The position numbers and the translations under genes are program-made. Shown here piece by piece: positions 16,836 through 26,675 of a DNA stretch of 64,000 bases. This stretch comes from Alistipes sp. Marseille-P5061 (GTDB taxonomy: Bacteria; Bacteroidota; Bacteroidia; Bacteroidales; Rikenellaceae): positions 811,120 through 875,119 of the forward strand of contig NZ_LT985748.1 of assembly GCF_900290115.1 (NCBI RefSeq). Direction: 5' to 3'. The notes beneath the pieces were generated by a model. It worked only from the letters and a program-made list of their open reading frames with translations, searched no databases and was not told where the DNA came from. The first letter of the stretch is position 1, and every line of letters starts with the position of its first letter.

Positions 16836-18380
16836 CTACAGGTTCTGCTTGCGGAAGAGCTTGCGGTAGGAGCACTCCTCCTCGACCATCTGGTGGAGCC
16901 GGTCGATGGCGATGCGCTCCTGCTGCATCGTATCGCGGTGACGGACCGTCACGGTGTTGTCCTCGAGCGTCTGACCGTCGACGGTGACGCAGAAGGGGGT
17001 GCCGATGGCATCCTGACGGCGGTAGCGCTTGCCGACCGAATCCTTCTCGTCGTAGACCACGTTAAAGTCGTACTTGAGCAGGTCGACAATCTTCTGAGCC
17101 ACTTCGGGCATGCCGTCCTTCTTCACCAGCGGCAGGATGGCCACCTTGACGGGAGCCAGCGCGGCAGGCAGGCGCAGCACCACGCGCGAATCGCCGCCCT
17201 CGAGCTTCTCCTCGGTATAGGCGGCCGACATCACCTGCAGGAACATGCGGTCGACGCCAATCGAGGTCTCGACCACGTAGGGCACGTAGCTCTCGCCCGT
17301 CTCGGGGTCGAAGTACTGCATCTTCTTGCCCGAGAACTTCTGGTGGTTGCCCAGGTCGAAGTCCGTACGCGAGTGGATGCCCTCCACCTCCTTGAAGCCG
17401 AAGGGGAAGTTGTACTCGATATCGGTGGCCGCATTGGCGTAGTGGGCCAGCTTCTCATGGTCATGGAAGCGGTAGTTATCGTCGCCGAAGCCCAGCGCGC
17501 GGTGCCATGCCATACGCGTGTTGCGCCACTCGTTCCACCACTGCATCTCGGTGCCGGGGCGTACGAAGAACTGCATCTCCATCTGCTCGAACTCGCGCAT
17601 GCGGAAGATGAACTGACGGGCCACGATTTCGTTGCGGAAGGCCTTGCCAATCTGGGCAATGCCGAAGGGAATCTTCATGCGGCCGGTCTTCTGGACGTTG
17701 AGGAAGTTGACGAAGATGCCCTGTGCCGTCTCGGGACGCAGGTAGATGGTCGACGTGGCGTCCGACGTGGAGCCCATCTGCGTCGAGAACATCAGGTTGA
17801 ACTGACGCACCTCGGTCCAGTTGCGGGTACCCGAGATGGGGCAGGCGATTTCGCAGTCGAGGATAATCTGGCGCATCTCCGCAAGGTCGTTGGCATTCTG
17901 CGCCGCAACGAAGCGGCGGTGAATCTCGTCGCGACGGGCCGACGTCTCCGCCACGCGGGGCGACGTCTGGCGGTACTTCGCCTCGTCGAACGACTCGCCG
18001 AAGCGCTTGCGGGCCTTCTCGACCTCCTTCTCGATTTTCTCATCCTGCTTGGCCAGCCAATCCTCGATGAGCACGTCGGCGCGGTAGCGCTTCTTCGAGT
18101 CGCGGTTGTCGATGAGCGGGTCGTTGAAGGCGCTCAGGTGACCCGAAGCCTCCCACGTTTTGGGGTGCATGAAAATCGCCGCGTCGATGCCGACGATGTT
18201 CTCGTGGAGCTTGACCATCGAGTCCCACCAGTAGCGTTTGATATTGTTTTTCAGCTCGACGCCGTTCTGGCCGTAATCGTAGACAGCTCCCAGACCGTCG
18301 TAGATTTCGCTCGACGGAAATACGAATCCGTACTCCTTGCAGTGAGCGACCAGCTTCTTGAAAAGTTCCTCCTGAGTCAT
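16836..18380 (-). CDS. glyS: glycyl-tRNA synthetase, single-chain dimeric type
   Basis: Charges tRNA-Gly. This is the alpha2 class II enzyme (514 residues). Visible landmarks include SSEIYDGLGAVYDYGQNGVELK near the N-terminus, RPETAQGIFVNF, IGKAFRNEI and the motif 2 region FRMREFEQMEMQFF, plus the motif 3 region with GVDRMFLQVM. The anticodon-binding domain is at the C-terminus (APVKVAILPL). It heads a leftward group with the 45-residue protein, ruvX, def and two exported proteins. A -7 element is visible upstream. Confidence 0.96.
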   Translation of the reverse strand: MTQEELFKKLVAHCKEYGFVFPSSEIYDGLGAVYDYGQNGVELKNNIKRYWWDSMVKLHENIVGIDAAIFMHPKTWEASGHLSAFNDPLIDNRDSKKRYRADVLIEDWLAKQDEKIEKEVEKARKRFGESFDEAKYRQTSPRVAETSARRDEIHRRFVAAQNANDLAEMRQIILDCEIACPISGTRNWTEVRQFNLMFSTQMGSTSDATSTIYLRPETAQGIFVNFLNVQKTGRMKIPFGIAQIGKAFRNEIVARQFIFRMREFEQMEMQFFVRPGTEMQWWNEWRNTRMAWHRALGFGDDNYRFHDHEKLAHYANAATDIEYNFPFGFKEVEGIHSRTDFDLGNHQKFSGKKMQYFDPETGESYVPYVVETSIGVDRMFLQVMSAAYTEEKLEGGDSRVVLRLPAALAPVKVAILPLVKKDGMPEVAQKIVDLLKYDFNVVYDEKDSVGKRYRRQDAIGTPFCVTVDGQTLEDNTVTVRHRDTMQQERIAIDRLHQMVEEECSYRKLFRKQNL

Positions 18381-18411
18381 AGTATTTTGATTTTACCTGA
18401 TTTCCGAACTA

Positions 18412-18419
18412 CAAAAGTA
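18412..18419 (-). promoter_or_regulatory. -7 promoter element of glyS
   Basis: The minus strand reads TACTTTTG, an exact TAnnTTTG match, 32 bp before the glyS ATG. No clear -33 box was found. Confidence 0.55.
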
Positions 18420-18605
18420 CAAAATTAACGAGAAACCGCACCCTCTGCGGCGATTAATTTGCGATTTTGCGAAAATGTGGCGGGCGCCAACGCTACGAAC
18501 GGCAAAATTGAGGGGGGGGGCGGGTGACCGGGATTGACAGGCCCGTCGGAGCGGAGGGGCAATCATACGGTACAGGCAGGCCGTGCGGGGTGCGAGAGGT
18601 ACGAG

Positions 18606-18668
18606 GTGCAGGGTGCAGGGTGCGGGGTGCAGGGTGCAGGGTGCAGGGTGCGGGGTGTGGGGTGCGAG
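18606..18668 (+). repeat. 7-bp tandem repeat array (GTGCAGG type)
   Basis: Nine consecutive heptamers run from 18606 to 18668: GTGCAGG or GTGCGGG in most, GTGTGGG and GTGCGAG at the end. Related units occur just upstream (18592-18598) and downstream. The whole interval 18420-18765 lacks a gene and also holds a run of nine G at 18512-18520. Repeat number may vary between strains. Confidence 0.85.
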
Positions 18669-18765
18669 GTGGGTGCGGGGGCAGGTTGTGCAGGGTACGC
18701 GGATGCGCGGATTATGCGGACGGTGCGGAGCGGCACGGCGCCGAAATGCGCCACGCGGAGCAGTC

Positions 18766-19413
18766 TCAGTGCAGCAGCCCCTCGCGCAGAAACGAAAAGT
18801 CCCCTTCGCGGGAGATAATCAGATGGTCCAACAGCCGGATGTCGAAGAGCGCCGCAGCCCGGGCAATCCGTTCGGTCAGCACCTTGTCCTGAGGGCTCGG
18901 CTCGGCGGCGCCCGACGGATGGTTGTGCACCATAATCAGCTGTGTTGCAAGCAGTTCAAGCGCACGTTTGATGATGAGCCGATGGTCGACCACCGTCCCC
19001 TGAACGCCTCCCTGGCTCACCCGCTGCCGTTCGACGATGCGGTTCGACGAGGTGAGGTAGAGCACCCAGCACTCCTCGTGGTCGAGCCGCTGCAACTTGG
19101 GGCGGAACAGATGCACCACGTCGTCGCTCGTGGCGATGACGTCAGCCTCGCCCGCACGGCTCTCGGCGACCCGGCGGCCGAACTCGGCGGCGGCCAGCAG
19201 CCGCAGCGCCCGGTTGCGTCCCAGACCGCCCACCATCCGCAGCCGCGCCGGCTCCTCGGCGGCGACCGAAGCCAGCGAACCGCCGCACGAACGCAGCACC
19301 GAGGCGGCCACGCCGGGCTCCTCGACCAGCAGCGTGAGCAGCTCCTCGTCGCTGAGCGAAGCGATGCCTCGCGAAAGCGCCTTGTCGTACAACGGTTGCA
19401 TCATCGTATTCAT
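18766..19413 (-). CDS. radC: RadC family JAB-domain protein
   Basis: A 215-residue protein with an N-terminal helix-hairpin-helix-like region (SRGIASLSDEELLTLLV and RLRMVGGLGRNRALRLLAAAEFGRR) and a C-terminal MPN/JAMM domain. The metal motif is intact: LIMVHNHPSGAAEPSPQD. Despite the historical name, a role in DNA repair is not established. The start at 19413 (MNTMMQPLYDKALSRG) overlaps the rnc stop by 4 bp; longer versions run through rnc. It is the last gene of the acpP-fabF-rnc group. Confidence 0.92.
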   Translation of the reverse strand: MNTMMQPLYDKALSRGIASLSDEELLTLLVEEPGVAASVLRSCGGSLASVAAEEPARLRMVGGLGRNRALRLLAAAEFGRRVAESRAGEADVIATSDDVVHLFRPKLQRLDHEECWVLYLTSSNRIVERQRVSQGGVQGTVVDHRLIIKRALELLATQLIMVHNHPSGAAEPSPQDKVLTERIARAAALFDIRLLDHLIISREGDFSFLREGLLH

Positions 19414-20183
19414 TCCGAAAGTCGGTCCACCTTGTCCAGCAGCGAGGCGCAATCCTCGTCGCTGAGCGAACGCGACACCGAGAAGGCAGCATGCTGTTCG
19501 GCCTCCTTCTTCGATTCGCCGGCTCCGTGTCCCATCTCCATTCCGTCGATGAGCACCGTGGAGCAGAAGAGCGGACGGTTCGACGTATAGCCCTTGTCGT
19601 GACCCGTCTGGAAAAGGATTGTGTGGTGGTTCTTCTGGCACCACTCAATCAGCCGGCTCTTGAAGTCGGTCTCCGACTCGGTCAGCTGCTCGAGGTCCAG
19701 ATGACGGTAGTATATCCGGTTGATGAGCAGCCGGTTGACGAAGTCGTATCCCTGGTCGAGGTAGACGGCCCCCATCATTGCCTCGAAGGCGTCGCCGTAG
19801 ATATGCTTCTGGGCGAAGTTCCCGTTGCCGTTCGAAATCACGTGGCGGTCCAGCCCGATTTTGCCGGCGATGGCGTTGAGCGACTGCCGCGAGACAATCT
19901 TCGACCGCAGCTGGGTCATGAAGCCCTCGTCACGTTCCGGGAATTCGATGTAGAGGTAGTCCGACGTCACGGCCTCGATGACGGCATCGCCCAGAAATTC
20001 GAGCCGTTCGTTGTTGATGGCCGTACCGTTCTCCAAAACAAAAGAAGCTGACTTGTGTATCAAAGCCAGCTTGTAGAGTTCGATGTTATGCGGGATGAAG
20101 CCCAGCATATCATCGATGATTCGGTAGTACGCCTTGTCCCGTCCGAAGGTGCGCTTCAAAGGGCGAAGCAGAAAATCGAGCAT
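19410..20183 (-). CDS. rnc: ribonuclease III
   Basis: A double-strand-specific endoribonuclease that processes rRNA precursors and structured mRNAs. The catalytic signature is ERLEFLGDAVIEAVTSDYLY with its acidic residues, and DAFEAMMGAVYLDQG holds the second acidic cluster. The C-terminal dsRNA-binding domain is visible from DFKSRLIEWCQKN through STVLIDGMEMGHGAGESKKEAEQHAA. Length 257 is normal. Order acpP-fabF-rnc is widely conserved. It overlaps radC by 4 bp. Confidence 0.96.
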   Translation of the reverse strand: MLDFLLRPLKRTFGRDKAYYRIIDDMLGFIPHNIELYKLALIHKSASFVLENGTAINNERLEFLGDAVIEAVTSDYLYIEFPERDEGFMTQLRSKIVSRQSLNAIAGKIGLDRHVISNGNGNFAQKHIYGDAFEAMMGAVYLDQGYDFVNRLLINRIYYRHLDLEQLTESETDFKSRLIEWCQKNHHTILFQTGHDKGYTSNRPLFCSTVLIDGMEMGHGAGESKKEAEQHAAFSVSRSLSDEDCASLLDKVDRLSE

Positions 20184-20202
20184 CGCGCAGCGGGTTCGGG
20201 CG

Positions 20203-21450
<1,248 letters not shown>

Positions 21451-21495
21451 AAATCTAAGTTTAAAGCTTCCGTGAAAATCCCTTTTCGGGGCAAA

Positions 21496-21732
21496 TTATT
21501 TCTTGTGCTCCTCGATGTACTTGATGGCGTCGCCAACGGTCGTAATCTTCTCAGCGTCCTCGTCCGGAATCTGGATGTCGAATGCCTTCTCGAACTCCAT
21601 GATGAGCTCTACGGTGTCGAGCGAGTCTGCTCCGAGGTGGTTGGTGAAGCTTGCTTCGGGCACAACTTCCGACTCCTTAACGCCGAGCTTGTCAACGATA
21701 ATCTCGACAACTTTGGATTGAACTTCTGACAT
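21496..21732 (-). CDS. acpP: acyl carrier protein
   Basis: A 78-residue acidic carrier of fatty-acid intermediates. [31 protein letters not shown] contains the Ser that is modified with 4'-phosphopantetheine and the usual helix II. It is first in the acpP-fabF-rnc-radC group. Confidence 0.97.
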   Translation of the reverse strand: MSEVQSKVVEIIVDKLGVKESEVVPEASFTNHLGADSLDTVELIMEFEKAFDIQIPDEDAEKITTVGDAIKYIEEHKK

Positions 21733-21799
21733 AACTTTAAGTTTTTAGTTAAACAATTATTACTAGAAATAGTTCACGTATTTCCAACATAATTTCGCG

Positions 21800-21834
21800 C
21801 AAAAGTAACATTTTTTTTATTACTTTTGACAAAA
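21800..21834 (-). promoter_or_regulatory. probable promoter of acpP
   Basis: The minus strand has TACTTTTG (21800-21807), an exact -7 box, with TTTTG at 21830-21834. The spacer (22 bp) is longer than usual. It lies 68 bp before acpP and overlaps the divergent element for pepE. Confidence 0.5.
21821..21828 (+). promoter_or_regulatory. -7 promoter element of pepE
   Basis: The plus strand reads TACTTTTG, an exact -7 box, 82 bp before the pepE ATG. It lies inside the acpP promoter region, so the two genes share a compact divergent control region. Confidence 0.45.
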
Positions 21835-21910
21835 GGAGCGTTTTTTTTATTCACAACATTTTCGACATTTAGCACAATTGCATTCGCAACAAATTAAAGA
21901 ACAGATTTTT

Positions 21911-22612
21911 ATGAAATTGCTTCTCATCTCCAACTCGACCAACGCCGGCGAGGAATACCTCCGCTACCCGCTGCCCGAAATCGGCCGTTTTCTCGACGGC
22001 GTGCGTGAACTCGTCTTCGTCCCCTACGCGGCCGTGACCTTCTCCTATGCGGCCTACGAAGCCAAGGTGCAGGCGCGCCTGGCCGAGCTGGGCATCCGCG
22101 TGCGGTCGGTGCACCGCAGCAAGAACCCCGCCCGCGAAATCCGCAACGCCGAGGCCATCTGCGTGGGCGGCGGCAACACCTTCGCCCTCGCAAAAAAGAT
22201 GCAGGAGCAGGGGCTCATGCAGGCAATTCTGCGCAAAATCAAGGCCGGAACGCCCTACGTCGGGTGGTCGGCCGGCAGCAACGTCGCCTGCCCCACCATC
22301 TGCACCACCAACGACATGCCCATCGTCCAGCCCGAGTCGTTCCGGGCCATCGGCGCCGTGAAGTTCCAGATTAACCCCCACTACCTCGACGCCAACCCCG
22401 AGGGACATGCCGGCGAGACGCGCGAGCAGCGCATCCTGGAGTACATCGCCGCCAATCCGCGCCGCTGGGTGGTCGGCCTGCGCGAGGGATGCATGCTGCG
22501 CTACGAGGAGGGACGCCTCGAACTGCTCGGCAAGCGTCCGATGCGGATTTTCAAACACGGACGCGACCCCTTCGAGGTCAATCCGGGCGAGGAGCTCGAC
22601 TTCCTGCTGTAG
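21911..22612 (+). CDS. pepE: dipeptidase E (peptidase family S51)
   Basis: Hydrolyses N-terminal Asp dipeptides in the cytoplasm with a serine nucleophile. The nucleophile elbow VGWSAGSNVAC, the upstream AICVGGGNTFALAK and the segment FQINPHYLD containing the catalytic His are characteristic of S51. The protein has 233 residues, as expected. The ATG at 21911 (MKLLLISNST) is chosen; a TTG 33 bp upstream would add residues without homology. A terminator follows. Confidence 0.94.
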   Translation: MKLLLISNSTNAGEEYLRYPLPEIGRFLDGVRELVFVPYAAVTFSYAAYEAKVQARLAELGIRVRSVHRSKNPAREIRNAEAICVGGGNTFALAKKMQEQGLMQAILRKIKAGTPYVGWSAGSNVACPTICTTNDMPIVQPESFRAIGAVKFQINPHYLDANPEGHAGETREQRILEYIAANPRRWVVGLREGCMLRYEEGRLELLGKRPMRIFKHGRDPFEVNPGEELDFLL

Positions 22613-22616
22613 GCTG

Positions 22617-22653
22617 AAGAGGGGCGGAGGCAAGGCTTCCGCCCCCTCTTTCT
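22617..22653 (+). terminator. intrinsic terminator of pepE
   Basis: GAGGGGCGGAGG...CTTCCGCCCCCTC forms a GC-rich stem with one small asymmetry, followed by TTTC. The U-run is short. Confidence 0.7.
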
Positions 22654-23277
22654 GTCGTTCCGGTCGTTTCCACCCCTTCCGCAGTCCCTGTCACAGACCT
22701 CGCCGTCGTTCCGGTCGCTTCCTTCGTCCGCGAACCTTGCCGCCGACCCCGCCTCTTCCGCCGGCCCCGACGCCCCCGGGCCATCTCCCGTCACCGCTCC
22801 GCCACCACTTCCGCCACCGCTCCGGCTCCGGCCGGAGAGAGCCGCTCAACAAGGCACCGATGCAACAGCGCCCGCAGGGTTATTCTTCCGAGCCGCCCGA
22901 ATCGGGAAGAGCCCCCGGCCGATGGCTGCACCCGGCAAACGGCGCGAACGCCCGCTTGCGACAATCGCCCCACTGCCCCTACGTATTTGAGGAATGTCTC
23001 TTCCCATCCGCGGAAGCACACCTTTATTATAGGAGCTATACGGAGCGTCAGCGCGGGCACCGAAACGGCCCGGGCTGCATCGGACATCGGACATCGAGCA
23101 ATCGTTCCCGGTGCGGAAACGGAAGCCGACCGCGGAGCCAAAGCCCTCTGCGGAACTGGAACCGGACTGTGGAACTCCCCCCCAACTGCGGAACCGGAAG
23201 CGGAAATTTGCTTTTCGGCAAAAAAATGCCTAACTTGAGGTGCATTTCGAACCCCACTACCCTTCCGAAAGCGCACC
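22654..23277. other. 624-bp stretch without a recognisable gene
   Basis: Frames here are low-complexity Pro/Arg/Ser products and none resembles a protein. GTCGTTCCGGTCG occurs twice (22654-22666, 22705-22717). TAACTTG near 23233-23239 is a weak -7 element for the gene at 23278. No tRNA or stable long hairpin was seen. Confidence 0.5.
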
Positions 23278-23646
23278 ATGGAATCGAAAACGAGCGAAAC
23301 AGGACGCCGGGGCGAACGGGCCGCCGTCGACTACCTCCGCCGAAGGGGGTACGAAATCTGCGCCCTCAACTGGCGCGAAGGGCGCTACGAGCTGGATATC
23401 GTCGCCCGCACGCCGGGCGTGCTCCACTTCGTCGAGGTGAAGACCCGCCGCGAGGGGAGCCTCACCACCCCCGAGGAGGCGATTACACCGGCCAAGTTCC
23501 GCGCGCTGAGCCACGCCGCCCGCAGCTACATGGCCGCCTACGCCGTCACGGAGGAGGTGCAGTTCGACCTGGCGGCCGTCACAATGCGTCGCGACGGAGG
23601 CTTCGACGTCCGCTTCGTCGAGCAGGCCATGGAGTACAACTGGTGA
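23278..23646 (+). CDS. YraN family (UPF0102) nuclease-fold protein
   Basis: A 122-residue protein of the restriction-endonuclease-like UPF0102 family. ETGRRGERAAVDYLRRRGYEI, LNWREGRYELDIVARTPGVLHFVEVKTR shows the family order: GxxGExxA, then the E-x-D and V-E-V-K catalytic-like residues. All are intact. The biological role is not established, although members are often found beside rnhB. Here it stands alone, upstream of waaA. Confidence 0.92.
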   Translation: MESKTSETGRRGERAAVDYLRRRGYEICALNWREGRYELDIVARTPGVLHFVEVKTRREGSLTTPEEAITPAKFRALSHAARSYMAAYAVTEEVQFDLAAVTMRRDGGFDVRFVEQAMEYNW

Positions 23647-23741
23647 CCGCACGCGCACACCCGTCCGACGGCACGGCAACACTCCGGCCGACCCTTCCGA
23701 CGGCACCGCCGTGCGAATCAGGCGGATAAACGGCCGGCAAT

Positions 23742-23772
23742 TTTGCATTTCCGCCAAAATATGCTACCTTTG
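23742..23772 (+). promoter_or_regulatory. consensus Bacteroidota promoter of waaA
   Basis: TTTG (23742-23745), a 19-bp spacer and TACCTTTG (23765-23772) match the consensus exactly. The leader to the ATG at 23901 is about 120 nt. Confidence 0.8.
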
Positions 23773-23900
23773 CCGGACTGAAACGGTTGCTTGCGAACCG
23801 AAACCGCTCCACCCGGCCCGGATTGCCTCGGACGACGGACGAACGGAGCCCCGCACGGGAGCCAAGGGACGCAAACACAACATCGCAAACGAAGATACCG

Positions 23901-25142
23901 ATGTGGCTCTATAATTTCGGACTCATGCTCTATGCACTGGCCATCCGGCTGGTCTCGCCGCGATACCCCAAGGCGAAGCTTTGGATTGAGGGGCGGAAAA
24001 ATCTCTTCGAACGGATGGCCGACGCCATCGACCCCAAGGCGCGCATCGTCTGGATACACGTCGCCTCGCTGGGCGAATTCGAACAGGGGCGTCCCATCAT
24101 CGAACGGCTCCGCAAGGAGTACCCCGAGTACAAAATTCTGCTCACCTTCTTCTCCCCTTCGGGCTACGAAATCCGCAAGAACTACAGCGGCGTGGACTAC
24201 ATCTTCTACCTCCCGATTGACACACCGTCGAACGCCCGCCGCTTCCTCGACATCGCCCACCCCGAGATAGCCATCTTCGTCAAGTACGAATTCTGGATTA
24301 ACCTGCTCACCGAGCTGCGCCACCGCTCGGTACGCACCTACATCGTCTCGGCCATCTTCCGCCGCAACTCGATTTTCTTCCGCCCCTACGGCAGCATCTG
24401 GCGCCAGGCGCTGGAGAGCTTCGACACGATGTTCGTCCAGAACGAGGAGTCGAAGAGCCTGCTGGCCGAACTGGGCTTCGACAACGTGGTGGTTGCGGGC
24501 GACACCCGTTTCGACCGGGTGGCCGAAATCGCCTCGGCGGCCAAACGCATCGAGATTGTCGAGCGCTTCCGCGGCGACGAGCGCCTCTTCGTGGCCGGCT
24601 CGACGTGGGGCCCCGACGAGGAGCTGCTCATCCGGCTCATGAACGACAATCCCGACGTGAAGTTCGTCATCGCCCCCCACGAGATGGACGAGGGGCGCAT
24701 CGCCCGCCTGCTCGGCGAAACGCGCGGCGGAGGCATCCGCTATACGCGCTGCACGCCCCAGAGCGACTTCAAGGGGACACAGCTGCTGGTGCTCGACACG
24801 GTCGGCATCCTCTCGTCGGTCTACGGCTACGCCTCGTGGAGCTACATCGGCGGCGGATTCGGCGTGGGCATCCACAACACGCTGGAGGCCGCAACGTTCG
24901 GCCTGCCGCTGGCATTCGGGCCCAACTACCAGAAGTTCAAGGAGGCGCGCGACCTGGTGACGCTCGGTGCAGCGCAGCCCGTCACCACGTACGAGGAGCT
25001 GCGCGACTGGTTCACCCCGCTGCGCACCGACGAGGAGCTGCTGCGCAAGACGAGCCGCATCGCCAAGGACTACACCACGCGCCATCAGGGGGCCACGGGC
25101 ATCATCCTCCACACGATTTTCCGCAAGAGCGGCACCCGGTAG
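23901..25142 (+). CDS. waaA: 3-deoxy-D-manno-octulosonic acid transferase
   Basis: Transfers Kdo from CMP-Kdo to lipid A precursor at the cytoplasmic face of the inner membrane. The N-terminal MWLYNFGLMLYALAIRLVSP is a membrane anchor, followed by WIHVASLGEFEQGRPIIERL, the WaaA signature with the catalytic Glu. VKYEFWINLL, the GDTRFDRV segment and YIGGGFGVGIHNTLEAATFGLPLAFGP complete the GT30 pattern. The ATG at 23901 is preferred to an upstream one (23787), which would add 38 charged residues ahead of the membrane anchor. Length 413 is normal. Confidence 0.95.
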   Translation: MWLYNFGLMLYALAIRLVSPRYPKAKLWIEGRKNLFERMADAIDPKARIVWIHVASLGEFEQGRPIIERLRKEYPEYKILLTFFSPSGYEIRKNYSGVDYIFYLPIDTPSNARRFLDIAHPEIAIFVKYEFWINLLTELRHRSVRTYIVSAIFRRNSIFFRPYGSIWRQALESFDTMFVQNEESKSLLAELGFDNVVVAGDTRFDRVAEIASAAKRIEIVERFRGDERLFVAGSTWGPDEELLIRLMNDNPDVKFVIAPHEMDEGRIARLLGETRGGGIRYTRCTPQSDFKGTQLLVLDTVGILSSVYGYASWSYIGGGFGVGIHNTLEAATFGLPLAFGPNYQKFKEARDLVTLGAAQPVTTYEELRDWFTPLRTDEELLRKTSRIAKDYTTRHQGATGIILHTIFRKSGTR

Positions 25143-25223
25143 CGCTCCGTCCGCCGGAGGGGGGGGAAAAAAAAACAAAGTCAGCTGCGACAAAGGGCGA
25201 AAGCTACAGAGACAGACAAAACA

Positions 25224-25261
25224 AGGGGACTTCCATACGGGAAGTCCCCTCGCTCTTTTTC
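25224..25261. terminator. bidirectional terminator between convergent genes
   Basis: AGGGGACTTCC, loop ATACGG, then GGAAGTCCCCT, followed on the plus strand by CGCTCTTTTTC. It separates waaA from the convergent gene at 25284. Confidence 0.8.
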
Positions 25262-25283
25262 TGTCCGGAGGCACACGGGCTGC

Positions 25284-26573
25284 TCAGCACTTGTGCGTCA
25301 TGATGTCGAGCACCAGATGGTCCGTCTCGTTCATGCCGTCGCGGCCAATGGCGGTCAGGTTGCGGATGCAGCGGTCGACATCCTCCTCGATGATGCCCTC
25401 GACGGGGGTCACGCAGTGGCCGTCCATCGCCATCATGGCCGACAGCACGGCCGTCGAGACACCGCTCGTCAGCTTCATCGCGCAGCTGGGCTTCGCCCCG
25501 TCGCATATCATGCCCGTCAGGTTGGCAATCATGTTCTTGACGGCGGCCACCACCTGCTCGTAGCTGCCCCCCATCAGATAGGTGATGCCGCAACTCGACC
25601 CCGTGGCCGCCACCACGCAGCCGCAGAGGGCCGACAGCCGGCCGAGGCTCTGCTTGATGTAAATCACCGTCAGATGGCTCAGCACCAGCGCCCGGATGGT
25701 CTGCTCCTCCGTGGCGCCGCTCTCCTCGGCGTAGACCACCACGGGAAGCGTTGCGGCGATGCCCTGGTTGCCGCTCCCCGAGTTGCTCATCACGGGAATC
25801 ATCGCCCCGGCCATCCGCGCGTCGCACGCCGCCGAGGTGTAGGAGAGGATGTGGCTGAAGATGCTGTCGCCCATCACCCGCCGCTCGCGTTCGCGGCGCA
25901 GCGTCTGTCCCACGCAGTGGCCGTACTCGCCCGTGAAGGCCCGCTCGGCTGCCGCCTTGTTCAGACGGCGCGTCTCGAGGATGAAGCGCACCTCGTCGAG
26001 CGGCGCCGTCATCGCAAAGTCCCAGACGCGGCGCAGCGTGAGGGGCACCTCGCCCTCCTCCGCCTCATCCGAGGCGGCGCGTCGGTTGTCGAGCAGCACC
26101 TCGCCGTCGTGCTCCACGTAGACGAAGTTCGTATGACCGCCCGCGATGACCGCCACGGCCCGGTGCCCCGAGGCTTCGACCTCTACCTCGATGTAGAGCT
26201 TCTCCGTGATGCCCTCCTTCAGACCGATGGAGATGCACTTCCGGTCGATATACTCCCGGCCACGTTCGACCGCCTCGGGCGTCGTGTCGCGAAGCACCTC
26301 CAGCTGGTACTCCGAGCGGCCGACCAGTGCGCCGAGCGCAATGGCGATTGGGAGGCCTATCATGCCGCCCGTGCCGGGGATACCCACGCCCATGGCGTTC
26401 TTGAGGATGTTGGCGCTCAACCGCGCCGTGATTTTTTCGGGCAGGGAGCCCAGCGTCTCGGTGGCACGCGCCACACACAGCGCCACGGCCATCGGCTCGG
26501 TGCATCCGATGGCGGGAACCACCTCCCGCTGGATGAGCGCGATGATGCGCTGACGTTCGGACTGAGGAATCAT
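25284..26573 (-). CDS. UPF0597 family protein, L-cysteine desulfidase-like (CyuA/YhaM)
   Basis: A 429-residue cytoplasmic protein of the UPF0597 family, related to the serine dehydratase alpha chain. Known members (CyuA, archaeal CdsB) degrade L-cysteine to pyruvate, ammonia and sulfide with an Fe-S cluster. Landmarks are AIGCTEPMAVALCVA, GVGIPGTGG, IPVMSNSGSGNQGIAATLPV, and the C-terminal Cys positions in CGCVVAATGSSCGITY and GMICDGAKPSCAMKL, which fit cluster ligands. Length and Cys pattern agree with the family. It has its own promoter and is divergent from the Nudix gene. Confidence 0.88.
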   Translation of the reverse strand: MIPQSERQRIIALIQREVVPAIGCTEPMAVALCVARATETLGSLPEKITARLSANILKNAMGVGIPGTGGMIGLPIAIALGALVGRSEYQLEVLRDTTPEAVERGREYIDRKCISIGLKEGITEKLYIEVEVEASGHRAVAVIAGGHTNFVYVEHDGEVLLDNRRAASDEAEEGEVPLTLRRVWDFAMTAPLDEVRFILETRRLNKAAAERAFTGEYGHCVGQTLRRERERRVMGDSIFSHILSYTSAACDARMAGAMIPVMSNSGSGNQGIAATLPVVVYAEESGATEEQTIRALVLSHLTVIYIKQSLGRLSALCGCVVAATGSSCGITYLMGGSYEQVVAAVKNMIANLTGMICDGAKPSCAMKLTSGVSTAVLSAMMAMDGHCVTPVEGIIEEDVDRCIRNLTAIGRDGMNETDHLVLDIMTHKC

Positions 26574-26625
26574 ACGGTGTGTTTTTCAGGTTGGTGGGCC
26601 GGACCGCGTCCGGCATTCATACAAA

Positions 26626-26633
26626 CAAAGATA
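26626..26633 (-). promoter_or_regulatory. -7 promoter element of the desulfidase-like gene
   Basis: The minus strand reads TATCTTTG, an exact match, 53 bp before the ATG at 26573. Confidence 0.55.
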
Positions 26634-26645
26634 GGAAATTTTCCG

Positions 26646-26653
26646 TATCTTCG
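26646..26653 (+). promoter_or_regulatory. -7-like element of the Nudix gene
   Basis: TATCTTCG, one mismatch from TAnnTTTG, 23 bp before the ATG at 26676. Confidence 0.4.
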
Positions 26654-26675
26654 CACCACACCCTGCGACACACCG

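Noticed and set aside
16299..18428. A 709-residue plus-strand frame opposite ruvX and glyS
   Set aside because: Low-complexity Leu/Val/His product opposite glyS and ruvX, both with clear motifs.
18592..18690. CRISPR-like array
   Set aside because: Units are 7 bp, contiguous and without spacers; no cas genes are present.
22407..23729. A 440-residue frame crossing pepE, the gap and the YraN-family gene
   Set aside because: Pro/Arg/Ser-rich, overlaps two real genes and has no conserved segment.
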